59,783 bases of DNA from Clostridiaceae bacterium (GTDB taxonomy: Bacteria; Bacillota_A; Clostridia; Clostridiales; Clostridiaceae): NCBI GenBank assembly GCA_029256485.1, contig JAQSXU010000010.1:1-59783 (forward strand). Reading direction: 5' to 3'. The position numbers were made by a program, and so were the translations under genes. Positions 7,590-15,490 of the stretch are shown here, piece by piece. The notes below the pieces were generated by a model that saw only the letters and a list, made by a program, of their open reading frames with translations, ran no database searches and was not told the origin of the DNA. Every line of letters begins with the position of its first letter. The stretch's first letter is position 1.

Positions 7590-9086
7590 ATGTTCAAGCT
7601 ATTACAAAAAGTTGGTAAATCATTTATGCTACCTATTGCAATTCTGCCTGCAGCAGGTCTGCTTCTAGGTATTGGAGGTGCATTATCTAATCCAAATACT
7701 GTACAAGCTTATCCATTATTAAATGTTTTTTGGTTACAAGGAATCTTTAAAATAATGTCATCAGCGGGGGATGTTATATTTGGAAATTTAGCTCTCATTA
7801 TGTGTATAGGCCTTGCAACTGGTTTAGCAAAAACAGATAAGGGGACAGCAGCATTAGCTGGTGCTGTGTCATTTTTAGTAATGAATGCATCAATAAAAGG
7901 CATGATTGGAGCCTTTAATCCTTCAGTAGGATCAATTGATACAGGAGTTGTAGGTGCAATTGTAATAGGCGTGTTAGTATCAAATTTGCATAATAAATAC
8001 CATGATATTCAATTACCTCCTGTTTTAGGGTTCTTTGGTGGATCAAGATTTGTTCCTATAGTATCCTCTTTTGCTTCTATAGGCATTGGCTTTTTATTCT
8101 TTTTAACATGGCCAACTTTCCAATATTGGTTAAAAGCTGCAGGCACAGGAATAGCAAGTTTGGGAATATTCGGTACATTCTTATATGGGTTTTTGTTAAG
8201 GCTGTCAGGAGCTGTTGGATTACACCATATGATATATCCACTGTTCTGGTATACAGAATTAGGAGGTGTAGAACAAGTAGCAGGACATACTGTAGTAGGT
8301 GCTCAAAAAATATTCTTTGCTCAGTTGGCTGATCCAAATCATGTAGGATTATTTACGCATGGTACACGTTTTTTTGCAGGCCGTTTTGCAACAATGATGT
8401 TTGGTTTACCAGCAGCATGTTTAGCAATGTATCATTGTGTTCCAAAAGCTAAACGAAAATTAGTGGGAGGATTATTTTTAGGAGCTGCAATAACTTCTTT
8501 TGTTACAGGAATTACAGAACCCATTGAATTTATGTTCTTATTCGTAGCTCCTTGGTTATATGTCGTTCATGCATTTTTCGATGGACTGTCATTTATGATC
8601 GCTGATTTATTGCATATTTCTATTGGTAATACATTCTCAGGAGGATTAATAGATTTTACTTTGTTTGGTATATTGCAAGGAAATGCAAAAACTAATTGGA
8701 TTCTTGTATTACTAGTTGGAGCTGTTTGGGCATGCTTATACTATTTTACATTTAGATTTTTAATCACAAAGTTTAATGTTAAGACACCAGGACGTGAAGA
8801 TGAAACAGAAGAGGAAAATGATACTGTTTCACAGAATAACTCTTTGGATAATGTAGCAATGGTTATATTAGAAGCTTTAGGCGGACAAGAAAATATTGAA
8901 GATGTAGATGCCTGCATAACTAGATTAAGGGTTGCAGTTAAGGATGTAAAAAAAGTTAATAAGGAAATTATTAAAAAATCAGGAGCAACAGCTGTTTTAG
9001 AGGTGAAAGGTGGTATACAAGCCATTTTTGGAGCCAAAGCAGATCCTATCAAACAAAAGATTAACAGTATAATCGGAAGAGAATAG
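7590..9086 (+). CDS. PTS transporter subunit IICB, glucose/N-acetylglucosamine family
   Basis: This 498-residue protein has an N-terminal EIIC domain (about 1-390, some ten TM segments) with the family motifs GLHHMIYPLFWY, FAQLADPNHVGLFTHGTRF and GITEPIEF (about 307-314). A charged linker (about 398-418, EDETEEENDTVSQ) leads to a C-terminal EIIB domain whose phosphocysteine is Cys442 in VDACITRLRV. It has no fused EIIA, which is supplied by the next gene. The order nanE-EIICB-EIIA with the NagR-like regulator suggests an amino sugar (ManNAc, GlcNAc or glucosamine), although the permease sequence itself looks closer to PtsG-type glucose carriers. Confidence 0.9.
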   Translation: MFKLLQKVGKSFMLPIAILPAAGLLLGIGGALSNPNTVQAYPLLNVFWLQGIFKIMSSAGDVIFGNLALIMCIGLATGLAKTDKGTAALAGAVSFLVMNASIKGMIGAFNPSVGSIDTGVVGAIVIGVLVSNLHNKYHDIQLPPVLGFFGGSRFVPIVSSFASIGIGFLFFLTWPTFQYWLKAAGTGIASLGIFGTFLYGFLLRLSGAVGLHHMIYPLFWYTELGGVEQVAGHTVVGAQKIFFAQLADPNHVGLFTHGTRFFAGRFATMMFGLPAACLAMYHCVPKAKRKLVGGLFLGAAITSFVTGITEPIEFMFLFVAPWLYVVHAFFDGLSFMIADLLHISIGNTFSGGLIDFTLFGILQGNAKTNWILVLLVGAVWACLYYFTFRFLITKFNVKTPGREDETEEENDTVSQNNSLDNVAMVILEALGGQENIEDVDACITRLRVAVKDVKKVNKEIIKKSGATAVLEVKGGIQAIFGAKADPIKQKINSIIGRE

Positions 9087-9137
9087 TGAATAAAAAAATA
9101 TCGCAGTCTGCTGAAAGGCCATGAGATGCTGACTTAA

Positions 9138-9200
9138 AGAAAGGAAGGTGAATATCTGGATTCACAATACTTGAGAAATTGTTGAATCCATATTGATATG
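9138..9200 (+). promoter_or_regulatory. Hairpin-bridged ribosome binding site of the EIIA gene
   Basis: A strong Shine-Dalgarno stretch (AGAAAGGAAGGTGA, 9138-9151) lies about 50 bases before the only usable start, ATG 9198; nothing closer resembles a binding site. The bases between fold into a hairpin: TGGATTCA-CAA (9157-9167) pairs with TTG-T-TGAATCCA (9179-9190), extendable by AATA (9151-9154) with TATT (9191-9194). Folding would leave about 5-8 effective bases between the Shine-Dalgarno and the ATG. In-frame initiation upstream is excluded by a TGA at 9183-9185. Confidence 0.6.
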
Positions 9201-9677
9201 TTTGATTTATTTAAAAAAACATTGTCATTTGTTGCTCCGGTTTCCGGAAAGGTTATTGATTTATCACAAGTTCCTGATGATGCTTTTGCTCAAAGACTTG
9301 TAGGAGATGGTGTAGCCATTGATTCTACAGGTGATATAGTAGTATCTCCTGTAGATGGAAAAATTGAGATGATTTTCAGAACAAATCATGCATTTGGAAT
9401 AAAAACTAGTAATGATATTGAGGTATTGGTTCATATAGGAATTGATACTGTGGACATGGATGGAAAAGGGTTTGAAAGATTAGCTCAAGAGGGTGCCTAT
9501 GTTAAAGCTGGAGACCCCATAATAAAAGTTGATAAAAGCCTTATAGAAGCCCTCGGGAAGAAACTTATAACTCCTGTTCTAATAACAAATACAGAAAGTA
9601 TTTCTAATATAAAATGTTTTTATAAAGATACTGTAGAAGCGGGTAACGATACAATTTTCACTTATAAGTTAAAGTGA
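9198..9677 (+). CDS. PTS sugar transporter subunit IIA, glucose type (Crr-like)
   Basis: This 159-residue EIIA of the glucose family has the two active-site histidines visible as NHAFGIKT (His64) and VLVHIGIDTV (His79, the phospho-acceptor). The N-terminal FVAPVSGKVIDLSQVPDDAFAQ and the conserved GDGVAID are typical. It receives phosphate from HPr and donates it to the EIIB domain of the preceding IICB gene, which lacks its own EIIA. In clostridia a free EIIA of this kind may serve several permeases. The start is ATG 9198, whose ribosome binding site seems to be delivered by an RNA hairpin. Confidence 0.92.
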   Translation: MFDLFKKTLSFVAPVSGKVIDLSQVPDDAFAQRLVGDGVAIDSTGDIVVSPVDGKIEMIFRTNHAFGIKTSNDIEVLVHIGIDTVDMDGKGFERLAQEGAYVKAGDPIIKVDKSLIEALGKKLITPVLITNTESISNIKCFYKDTVEAGNDTIFTYKLK

Positions 9678-9725
9678 GTTTCTATTAAAATAAAACTGCA
9701 GTTGTTAAATACTAACAATATGAAG

Positions 9726-9770
9726 ACTTCCAAATTGATGTAAAATTAATCGTCAGTTTGGAAGTTTTTT
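9726..9770 (+). terminator. Strong intrinsic terminator after the amino-sugar PTS genes
   Basis: A 15-bp stem, ACTTCCAAATTGATG (9726-9740) with CGTCAGTTTGGAAGT (9751-9765) including two G-U pairs, is followed by TTTTT. Confidence 0.9.
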
Positions 9771-9965
9771 GATTATATTTAATTGAAAGAACAAACAGGA
9801 AATTTGTAATTTACTTTGAAATTTAATATAGTTTTAATTTTAAAATGTAAAAATAAAAAAAGAATCAGTATATAGTAATTAACTTATTTTAATATGGACA
9901 GATTGCTGTATTAGGGCTAAAGTAATTATTATAAATAAACTAGTTAGATTAGGAGAAATAGAATC

Positions 9966-10484
9966 ATGTCAAAAGATGAGAATAAAGATAATATGCAGAA
10001 GATTAAAAGTTTAAATAAGAAAGATATTGCACATAAAAGTTTTGAAGTAGGGGTATTGCTGAAAGGCATAGATGGTATTCTAGAGATCATAGGTGGAATT
10101 CTGCTGGTGTTTCTAAATCCAGCCAGACTAAATAAGTTAGTTGTTTTACTAACTCAACATGAACTGTCGGAAGATCCCAGAGATAAGATTTCAAGATACA
10201 TGATAGATTTGAGCGCTAAGTTTACTGTAAGTACTCAAAATTTCGGAGTTTTCTATTTGATTTCTCATGGGGTTATAAAATTAATTTTAGTTATTTTCTT
10301 ATGGAAGAGGAAGGTATGGGCTTATCCAATTACTATTGTCTCCTTTGTTTTGTTTATTATATATCAGATTTATCGTTATACAATTTATCACTCAACCTGG
10401 TTAATAGTATTGTCTATTTTTGATGTTATAATGATAATATTAACCTTTGTGGAATATAAGAGAATCAAGAGTATATTAAAATAG
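9966..10484 (+). CDS. DUF2127 family membrane protein
   Basis: This 172-residue protein has a charged N-terminal tail (1-25) followed by about four hydrophobic segments. It fits the DUF2127 family in length and in motifs such as LLKGIDGILEIIGG and FGVFYLISHGVIKLILV. The function of the family is unknown. AGGAGAAA lies 8-15 bases upstream of the ATG. It stands alone between two terminators. The cytosolic tail is lysine-rich, which predicts an N-in orientation. Confidence 0.75.
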   Translation: MSKDENKDNMQKIKSLNKKDIAHKSFEVGVLLKGIDGILEIIGGILLVFLNPARLNKLVVLLTQHELSEDPRDKISRYMIDLSAKFTVSTQNFGVFYLISHGVIKLILVIFLWKRKVWAYPITIVSFVLFIIYQIYRYTIYHSTWLIVLSIFDVIMIILTFVEYKRIKSILK

Positions 10485-10506
10485 ATAATATAAGCTGTGA
10501 AATGAA

Positions 10507-10540
10507 TAATAACCCATATGGTTAACCATATGAGTTATTA
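10507..10540. terminator. Bidirectional terminator between convergent genes
   Basis: TAATAACCCATATGG and CCATATGAGTTATTA form a nearly perfect inverted repeat with a TTAA loop. It sits between the ends of the DUF2127 gene (plus) and tldE (minus), so it probably serves both. Confidence 0.75.
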
Positions 10541-10544
10541 TATT

Positions 10545-11852
10545 TTATTTACCAGCTATAGATACATTAAATATCTTCATTGCTTTTGGTCCTTTAAAAT
10601 TGTTAATCTGCTGAACTTCTTTAGATAAAATCATATTATTATGAAAATCTTTAATATTTCCAGATACTGATCCTCCTGTAATAGAGGTAATAGTATTTCC
10701 TTCATGATACCATCCAAGTCTTATTTCTCCGCCGAAATCCCCAGTTATTGGATCAATTTGAAAATCTGAAAATGCAGTAAGTTCAACATATTTGCTGTTT
10801 TTCAGATCATTATAGCTTTGTGATCCTGGTAAAACTACATAGTTCATAATATTACCTGTGGGTTCAACTCTTAAATAGTAACTGTGTCTTATATCCCCAA
10901 TGTAGCTTTTTAAAATTCCATTTTCATATAAGCAGGTTTTCTTTAGCTGAAGTCCATCACTGTCGCATGGACTGGACAAAGTAGAACCCTTTAATTCAGG
11001 GTCAAGAATAATGCTGATTTTATCTCCAATTGCATTTTCTCCTTGAATATTCTCTCCTATTTTTAAGCTTGATGTTCCATTATAAACTGCCTCAGCCTTT
11101 GCTTTTTCATAATAATAGGATAGAAGTGTTTTTACTGGAGAGCCAGTAAATATAACATCATAATTACCTGAATCCACTGTACTATGAGCCTTTGCTCTTT
11201 GCTCGCTTAAATACAGCATTTCCTCTGAAGCATTACTTATTAAGCTTTCATCAAAGTCGGAGAATTTAAGGCTTTTATAAAGTTCTATTTCTTCTTTTTC
11301 CCTCCAGTTAGTAACAAACTCAATCATGGCATCATAGCCTTCATAATATTCATCTACTTCATTGGAAGTTATTATTCTGGTATATGTCTTATTTAGAAAT
11401 ACTTCAGAAGAATTTATCCATCCTTTTTCTTTGTTGTCATTTTTATAAAGGGTTCTAGACATGTCACCCATCCAGTGGCACATATCCTTTTCTTTAAAGT
11501 TGCTTTCACAGTTGAACTGCTTTTTAATATTTTTAACATTAATTTCATAGTATTCGTTTTTAATAAAATTACATGCCAAGGCTGCGTCCAAAATGGATGA
11601 TTTAATTTCTTCCCTATTCATTGTAGGGTGGATGTTTACCTGGGATGAACCCTTATATTTTTTACCATTATCATCGAAATCCTTGTATACTGTAACGGTA
11701 TAATGGGTAACTTCCTTGCCTCTGCTTAAATCCAGAGCCTTTTTAATAAAAAACATTTCACAGGAAACAGTTCCAGTTTCAATTATCTTATATTGAGAAA
11801 TTTCACATTCCTTAAGTACATCTTCAATAATGTTAGAAAAATTGCAGCTCAT
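10545..11852 (-). CDS. tldE: TldD/PmbA family protein, TldE-like subunit
   Basis: This 435-residue protein is the non-metal subunit of the TldD-TldE heterodimeric protease, which cleaves unfolded or leader peptides in several peptide-maturation pathways. It shares the family fold (for example IFTGSPVKTLLSYYYEKAKAEAVYNGTSSLKIGENI and ITGDFGGEIRLGWYHEG) but has no HExxxH zinc motif, as expected for TldE/PmbA. Its ATG overlaps the tldD stop codon by one base (TAATG), so the pair is translationally coupled. Archaeal and bacterial TldDE use the same arrangement. No obvious peptide natural-product precursor is next to it. Confidence 0.87.
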   Translation of the reverse strand: MSCNFSNIIEDVLKECEISQYKIIETGTVSCEMFFIKKALDLSRGKEVTHYTVTVYKDFDDNGKKYKGSSQVNIHPTMNREEIKSSILDAALACNFIKNEYYEINVKNIKKQFNCESNFKEKDMCHWMGDMSRTLYKNDNKEKGWINSSEVFLNKTYTRIITSNEVDEYYEGYDAMIEFVTNWREKEEIELYKSLKFSDFDESLISNASEEMLYLSEQRAKAHSTVDSGNYDVIFTGSPVKTLLSYYYEKAKAEAVYNGTSSLKIGENIQGENAIGDKISIILDPELKGSTLSSPCDSDGLQLKKTCLYENGILKSYIGDIRHSYYLRVEPTGNIMNYVVLPGSQSYNDLKNSKYVELTAFSDFQIDPITGDFGGEIRLGWYHEGNTITSITGGSVSGNIKDFHNNMILSKEVQQINNFKGPKAMKIFNVSIAGK

Positions 11853-13279
11853 TATCCCAACCTCGCTTTCCCTTTAATGTATGGTCCTCCGCAAGAAACC
11901 TTAACGAATTCTTTATAGCCTTTACCGCATGCTCCGGTTCCGCTGAGGTGAACTTCTTCTGATATCATGGAAATAGAATTAAGTAAATCTGGTACATATC
12001 CTGTCATAACTATTGGTGAAACATAATTATCTGTAAGCTTTCCATCCCTTATTTCAATACCATACTGAACCATACACTGAATGCCCCAATTTTTAGGGTC
12101 TTCCATACCGCTCATTGGGCAGTCAATAAAATATCCATGCTTTATAGAAGCTATCATATCTGAAAGCTTATCATTACCTGGCTCAAAGAATGTATTAGTC
12201 ATTCTGGCATATGCCTTTCTTTCAAAGGACTGTCTCTTGCCATTGCCAGTAGGGGCTTTTTTAAGATATAGGGCAGATTGGGTATCTGATAGCCCTGCTT
12301 TTAAAATTCCCTTATCAATAACAACTGTATCTGTACCCAGTACACCTTCATCGTCAAAAAGGTATGAGGAAACATCCTGAGCAGACTTAGCACCATCTCT
12401 CATGGTTACCAGTCTGGATGCAACCTGTTTATCCATGTAATTCACTGCCAGAGCTCTGTTTTTAACAAACATGTCCATTTCTACTCCATGACCAAATGCT
12501 TCATGTGCAATAATTCCGGATACATCTGGAGAACAAATTACTTCGTATTCACCTGGTATAATTTGCTTTGCATCCAATAGCTTTTCTGTGGTATGAACTA
12601 ATTCATCTACTTTTTCTTCCATAGAATCAATAAGCTCAGTGCCATAAAGCCCTGAGAAGGGCTGAAAACAATATTTGATGTTATCATTTCTCTTTACTAA
12701 AGTAACTATAGCGCCTTCACTAAAAATATAGGACTGCATTAAATCCTTTTTATTTGAAATAAATATTTTAGAAACATGTACATGCTGATAATTAACTCTG
12801 CAGTCAAATAAAACATCAGATGCCGCAAAAGCTTTATCCTTTACTGCGGTCATTTTTTTGATTATTTCTTTACTTCCAGTGGTTTCAGGAATAATGCCTA
12901 CTTCTCCTATATAGCTTTCAGCTAACTGTTCCTCGCTGATTAATGGGTAATTATTAATTACATTTGTGTTATTTACCTGCCCCAGCTGTTTTAAAATATT
13001 GCTTTTAATTTTATATGCAAGTAATTCGATATTTTTATGTGAGATTTCATTAAATGAAAACTCAGAGTAATTAATTCCATTAAAAATTTTAACCACAAAT
13101 CCTCTTTCATTCCAAAATGAATCCTGGAAGTTTACTCCTGTTTTTCTTATAGAGTAAACTTTACCTGACACATCAGTACCTAATACGGAAACATATTTAA
13201 AGTCTTTAGATAAAATATCCACTAACTTTTTTATTTCAGGTTTTGTTTCCATTAAATAATGCGACATACTTACTTTCAT
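11852..13279 (-). CDS. tldD: Metalloprotease TldD
   Basis: This 475-residue zinc protease carries the conserved metal motif HEAFGHG (HExxxH, residues about 259-264 from this start) and a C-terminal cysteine in VKVSCGGPYIKGKA that completes the metal site in this family. It forms the active subunit with TldE, encoded immediately downstream. The start at 13279 (ATG) is preferred to the TTG one codon earlier because GGGGG lies about 8 bases before it. The genes are on the minus strand, convergent with the DUF2127 gene. Confidence 0.92.
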   Translation of the reverse strand: MKVSMSHYLMETKPEIKKLVDILSKDFKYVSVLGTDVSGKVYSIRKTGVNFQDSFWNERGFVVKIFNGINYSEFSFNEISHKNIELLAYKIKSNILKQLGQVNNTNVINNYPLISEEQLAESYIGEVGIIPETTGSKEIIKKMTAVKDKAFAASDVLFDCRVNYQHVHVSKIFISNKKDLMQSYIFSEGAIVTLVKRNDNIKYCFQPFSGLYGTELIDSMEEKVDELVHTTEKLLDAKQIIPGEYEVICSPDVSGIIAHEAFGHGVEMDMFVKNRALAVNYMDKQVASRLVTMRDGAKSAQDVSSYLFDDEGVLGTDTVVIDKGILKAGLSDTQSALYLKKAPTGNGKRQSFERKAYARMTNTFFEPGNDKLSDMIASIKHGYFIDCPMSGMEDPKNWGIQCMVQYGIEIRDGKLTDNYVSPIVMTGYVPDLLNSISMISEEVHLSGTGACGKGYKEFVKVSCGGPYIKGKARLG

Positions 13280-13607
13280 CAATTAGCCCCCTTTTAAATA
13301 ATGTGCACAGTAATATTTTACCATTGTTTTGCCAATATTTCATCTACTATTCCATTTTTTTATAGGGGACGGTTAATTAGAAATTTCCGTTTGCCTTGAA
13401 ATCAACAGCTCGACAGCCAATTTAAAAATTATATTTTTAAATTGAAAAGTTATAATTAACTTTACTTTTTTTAAATATGTGATATACTAAATGTGTAAAA
13501 TAAAATTAATATGTATATTATATATGATGAATAAATAATATATGTGTCATATTTAATTTATTATCATAATATAATATAGTATATATTAAATATGAGGAGT
13601 GTATAAT
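13280..13607. other. AT-rich divergent intergenic region before tldD and a small gene
   Basis: These 328 bases hold no ORF. They contain one copy of a short repeat (13364-13386) and long AT runs between about 13430 and 13600 that probably include the promoter for the small gene at 13608. I could not pick one convincing -35/-10 pair among the many AT hexamers. Confidence 0.4.
13364..13386. repeat. Short dispersed repeat, copy A (GGGGACGGTTAATTA core)
   Basis: The segment reads AGGGGACGGTTAATTA, then G, then AAATTT. The same 16-base core recurs at 13800-13815 and in shortened form at 13912-13925. Copies A and B bracket the 60-residue gene at 13608-13790. GGGGAC-headed intergenic repeats are common in clostridia and look like REP or miniature-element ends. 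I see no transposase here. Confidence 0.6.
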
Positions 13608-13790
13608 ATGAGCAACGGCAAAGCTTTAATTCCTGAAAAAATATTAAGAGAGTTTGATGGTTTAGTTAAAGAGGCTGGGGTATCTCAACAAGAATTTTTA
13701 TGCTACATTTCAAAATTTTATAATATAGACCATAGTCTTGAAGAAGACAAAATTGACTACGAAGCATATTATGAAAGCTTTATAGCTTAA
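13608..13790 (+). CDS. Small hypothetical protein (60 residues)
   Basis: I do not recognise this family. The protein is acidic and helical (IPEKILREFDGLVKEAGVSQQEFLCYISKFYNIDH), with no TM segment or signal peptide, and ends in an acidic, tyrosine-rich tail (DYEAYYESFIA). The ATG at 13608 has GAGGAG 8 bases upstream; an in-frame GTG at 13599 belongs to that binding site. It is bracketed by two copies of a short repeat. The codon use and clean ribosome binding site argue that it is real. Confidence 0.6.
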   Translation: MSNGKALIPEKILREFDGLVKEAGVSQQEFLCYISKFYNIDHSLEEDKIDYEAYYESFIA

Positions 13791-13799
13791 GCTGATACT

Positions 13800-13822
13800 A
13801 GGGGACGGTTAATTAAAAATTT
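13800..13822. repeat. Short dispersed repeat, copy B
   Basis: This second copy of the AGGGGACGGTTAATTA core lies 10 bases after the stop of the small gene at 13608-13790, and AAAAATTT follows. A degenerate third copy (GGGAACGGTTAAT) begins at 13913. Confidence 0.6.
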
Positions 13823-13865
13823 AAATGCGACTTTGGTTAATTTTAGGTGGAAATAATGCAACCAT

Positions 13866-13910
13866 AAATACCTGTATATCACTGTGAAAGTGGGATACAG
13901 GTATTTTTTT
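13866..13910 (+). terminator. Intrinsic terminator
   Basis: AAATACCTGTAT (13866-13877) pairs perfectly over 12 bp with ATACAGGTATTT (13895-13906), and seven T residues end the stem. It lies downstream of the small gene and of repeat copy B. Confidence 0.85.
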
Positions 13911-13953
13911 GTGGGAACGGTTAATATGAAATTATAATGTAAGGTGATATTTT

Positions 13954-14022
13954 AAAGGTATTTTTATCTTTGTGCAGAATATAACATTATTATGATGGAA
14001 GCATATGGAACATAACAAAACT
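13954..14022 (+). repeat. 69-bp direct repeat, copy 1
   Basis: This 69-base segment ends 20 bases before the histidine phosphatase start. It is about 80 percent identical to 15386-15454, which lies before the GNAT gene at 15491. The most conserved core is GCAGAATATAACATTATT, then TGATGGAA and TGGAA-ATAA-AAAACT. Each copy ends shortly before a ribosome binding site, so it may carry a promoter or leader, or be a small duplicated element. Confidence 0.7.
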
Positions 14023-14042
14023 TCATGGAAGGAGAATGGGTG

Positions 14043-14618
14043 ATGACCAAGCTTATATTAATTCGCCACGGAGAACCGGATTTTAGCTATGTAACAGAAC
14101 GTAAATTTAAAGGTCATGGCAGAGACCTGGCACAATTAACACAGAGAGGGATTGAACAAGCCAAAGCAGCTGCTAAAGATGAAAGGTTAAATGGGGCACA
14201 ACTTATTGTATCCTCTCCATATACCAGAACACTTCAAACAGCGGCAATAATTTCAAAAGAAAGAAATTTGGATATAAATATAGAGGTGGACATTCATGAA
14301 TGGCTGCCAGATTTAACATTTAACTATTCATCTGATGAGGAAGCTATAAAAGCAGGGAAAGAATGTACTATTTGCAAAGGTGATTATTCTGATTATAATG
14401 CAAAAAATTGGGAAAAACTTAGTAAAGTTGCTGACAGAGCATTTAGGTGTTTGGAGAAATATCTATGTTATGACAAGATAATTGTGGTAACCCATGGAAT
14501 TGTAATGAGGCAGTTTAAATTTTATTTAGAGATACCATACTGCGGTATTATACCGGTAGATTTCTGCAAGAACTATAAATGGTGCGGATGGGTTGAGATA
14601 GGTAATGAAAATGAATAA
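14043..14618 (+). CDS. Histidine phosphatase family protein
   Basis: This 191-residue cytosolic phosphatase of the phosphoglycerate mutase-like clan has the phospho-histidine motif LIRHGEPDF at the N-terminus, SSPYTRTLQTA with the second arginine, and VVTHGIVMRQF with the second histidine. The ATG at 14043 follows GGAAGGAG by 9 bases; an upstream ATG at 14025 is part of that site. The stop overlaps the start of the HAD gene at 14605, so the two phosphatase-type enzymes are co-translated. The substrate is unknown. Confidence 0.85.
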   Translation: MTKLILIRHGEPDFSYVTERKFKGHGRDLAQLTQRGIEQAKAAAKDERLNGAQLIVSSPYTRTLQTAAIISKERNLDINIEVDIHEWLPDLTFNYSSDEEAIKAGKECTICKGDYSDYNAKNWEKLSKVADRAFRCLEKYLCYDKIIVVTHGIVMRQFKFYLEIPYCGIIPVDFCKNYKWCGWVEIGNENE

Positions 14619-15306
14619 TGTTAAAGCAATTTTATTTGATTCGGGACGTACTTTAAATGTACCCGCCACAGGTCACTGGTTTATTACACCCAAATTTTTT
14701 AATATTATAAACAAAAGTAAGCTTTCATGCACTGAAGAACAAATGGCCAGGGCTATGGAAAGGGCCTGCAGTCATATTAATAAAATATTATTTGTTAAAA
14801 CTGAAGAACAAGAGTTTAGTATGTTTAAGGAATTTTATGAAATTGTATTAAGAGAAGCTAATTATCCCGATATTAATAATGAAATAATTGAACTTTTGGC
14901 TCGTGACAATGTATATAATGATGAAAAATTCTTGTTTTTTGACGATGTAGAGCCAGCATTAATAAAGCTTAAAGAAAAGTATTTATTAGGAGTAGTTTCA
15001 GACACCTGGCCTTCATTGGAAAGAGTATTTATAAACAAGAATTTAAGACAATATTTTTCAACTTTTATAATGTCCTCTATTTATGGTTCCAATAAGGCAG
15101 AAAAGATTTTATTTAAAATTGCAATTGAGGAGCTGAAAATTAAACCAGAAGAAGCTGTATTTATAGATGACAGTGAATCAAACCTTGAAGCAGCAGAGCA
15201 ATTTGGCATGATACCAGTATTGATTGACAGATATGATACAAAAAATCTAAAAAGCGAATATCCTATAATAAAATCTCTAAATGAATTGTTATTGAAACTC
15301 CGTTAG
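14605..15306 (+). CDS. HAD family hydrolase
   Basis: This 233-residue haloacid dehalogenase-like phosphatase has motif I as LFDSGRT. The usual DxDGT has become DSGRT, so the acid/base Asp two residues on is Gly, which may lower or change activity. Motif II is VVSDTW and motif IV is VFIDDSESNLEAA. A helical cap domain lies between residues about 20 and 90. The ATG at 14605 is inside the previous gene (ATGA-type overlap of 14 bases), with GAGATAGG upstream. Pairing with the histidine phosphatase suggests a joint phosphate-ester task, which is inference only. Confidence 0.8.
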   Translation: MKMNNVKAILFDSGRTLNVPATGHWFITPKFFNIINKSKLSCTEEQMARAMERACSHINKILFVKTEEQEFSMFKEFYEIVLREANYPDINNEIIELLARDNVYNDEKFLFFDDVEPALIKLKEKYLLGVVSDTWPSLERVFINKNLRQYFSTFIMSSIYGSNKAEKILFKIAIEELKIKPEEAVFIDDSESNLEAAEQFGMIPVLIDRYDTKNLKSEYPIIKSLNELLLKLR

Positions 15307-15490
15307 AATTTATTGCTTTTCCAAGAAAAGAAAGTGAAAATTATTGGATAAATAAAAGCATTGAAATCTCAAAAGTTTTTGAATCAAAGGTATTTCCACA
15401 TTTGCGCAGAATATAACATTATTGTGATGGAAACGTGTGGAATATAATAAAACTAGCAGTGACCTTTAAACAATAGAAGAGGTGGAAACT
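15307..15490 (+). pseudogene. Possible C-terminal gene remnant before the GNAT gene
   Basis: From about 15308 an open frame without a start reads EFIAFPRKESENYWINK and continues through SIEISKVFESKVFPHLRRI to a stop at 15416-15418. It runs into the second 69-bp repeat. It looks like the tail of a lost coding sequence but I cannot name the family. In repeat copy 1 the same frame reads VFLSLCRI and a stop, so the duplicated segment may be the 3' end of an ancestral gene plus downstream sequence. Confidence 0.35.
15386..15454 (+). repeat. 69-bp direct repeat, copy 2
   Basis: This is the partner of 13954-14022, with the same length and the same order of conserved blocks, ending 36 bases before the GNAT start codon. 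Differences are mostly transitions scattered along the unit, suggesting an old duplication under some constraint. Confidence 0.7.

Noticed and set aside
12081..12380. 99-codon plus-strand ORF inside tldD
   Set aside because: It is antisense to conserved TldD sequence and has no binding site.
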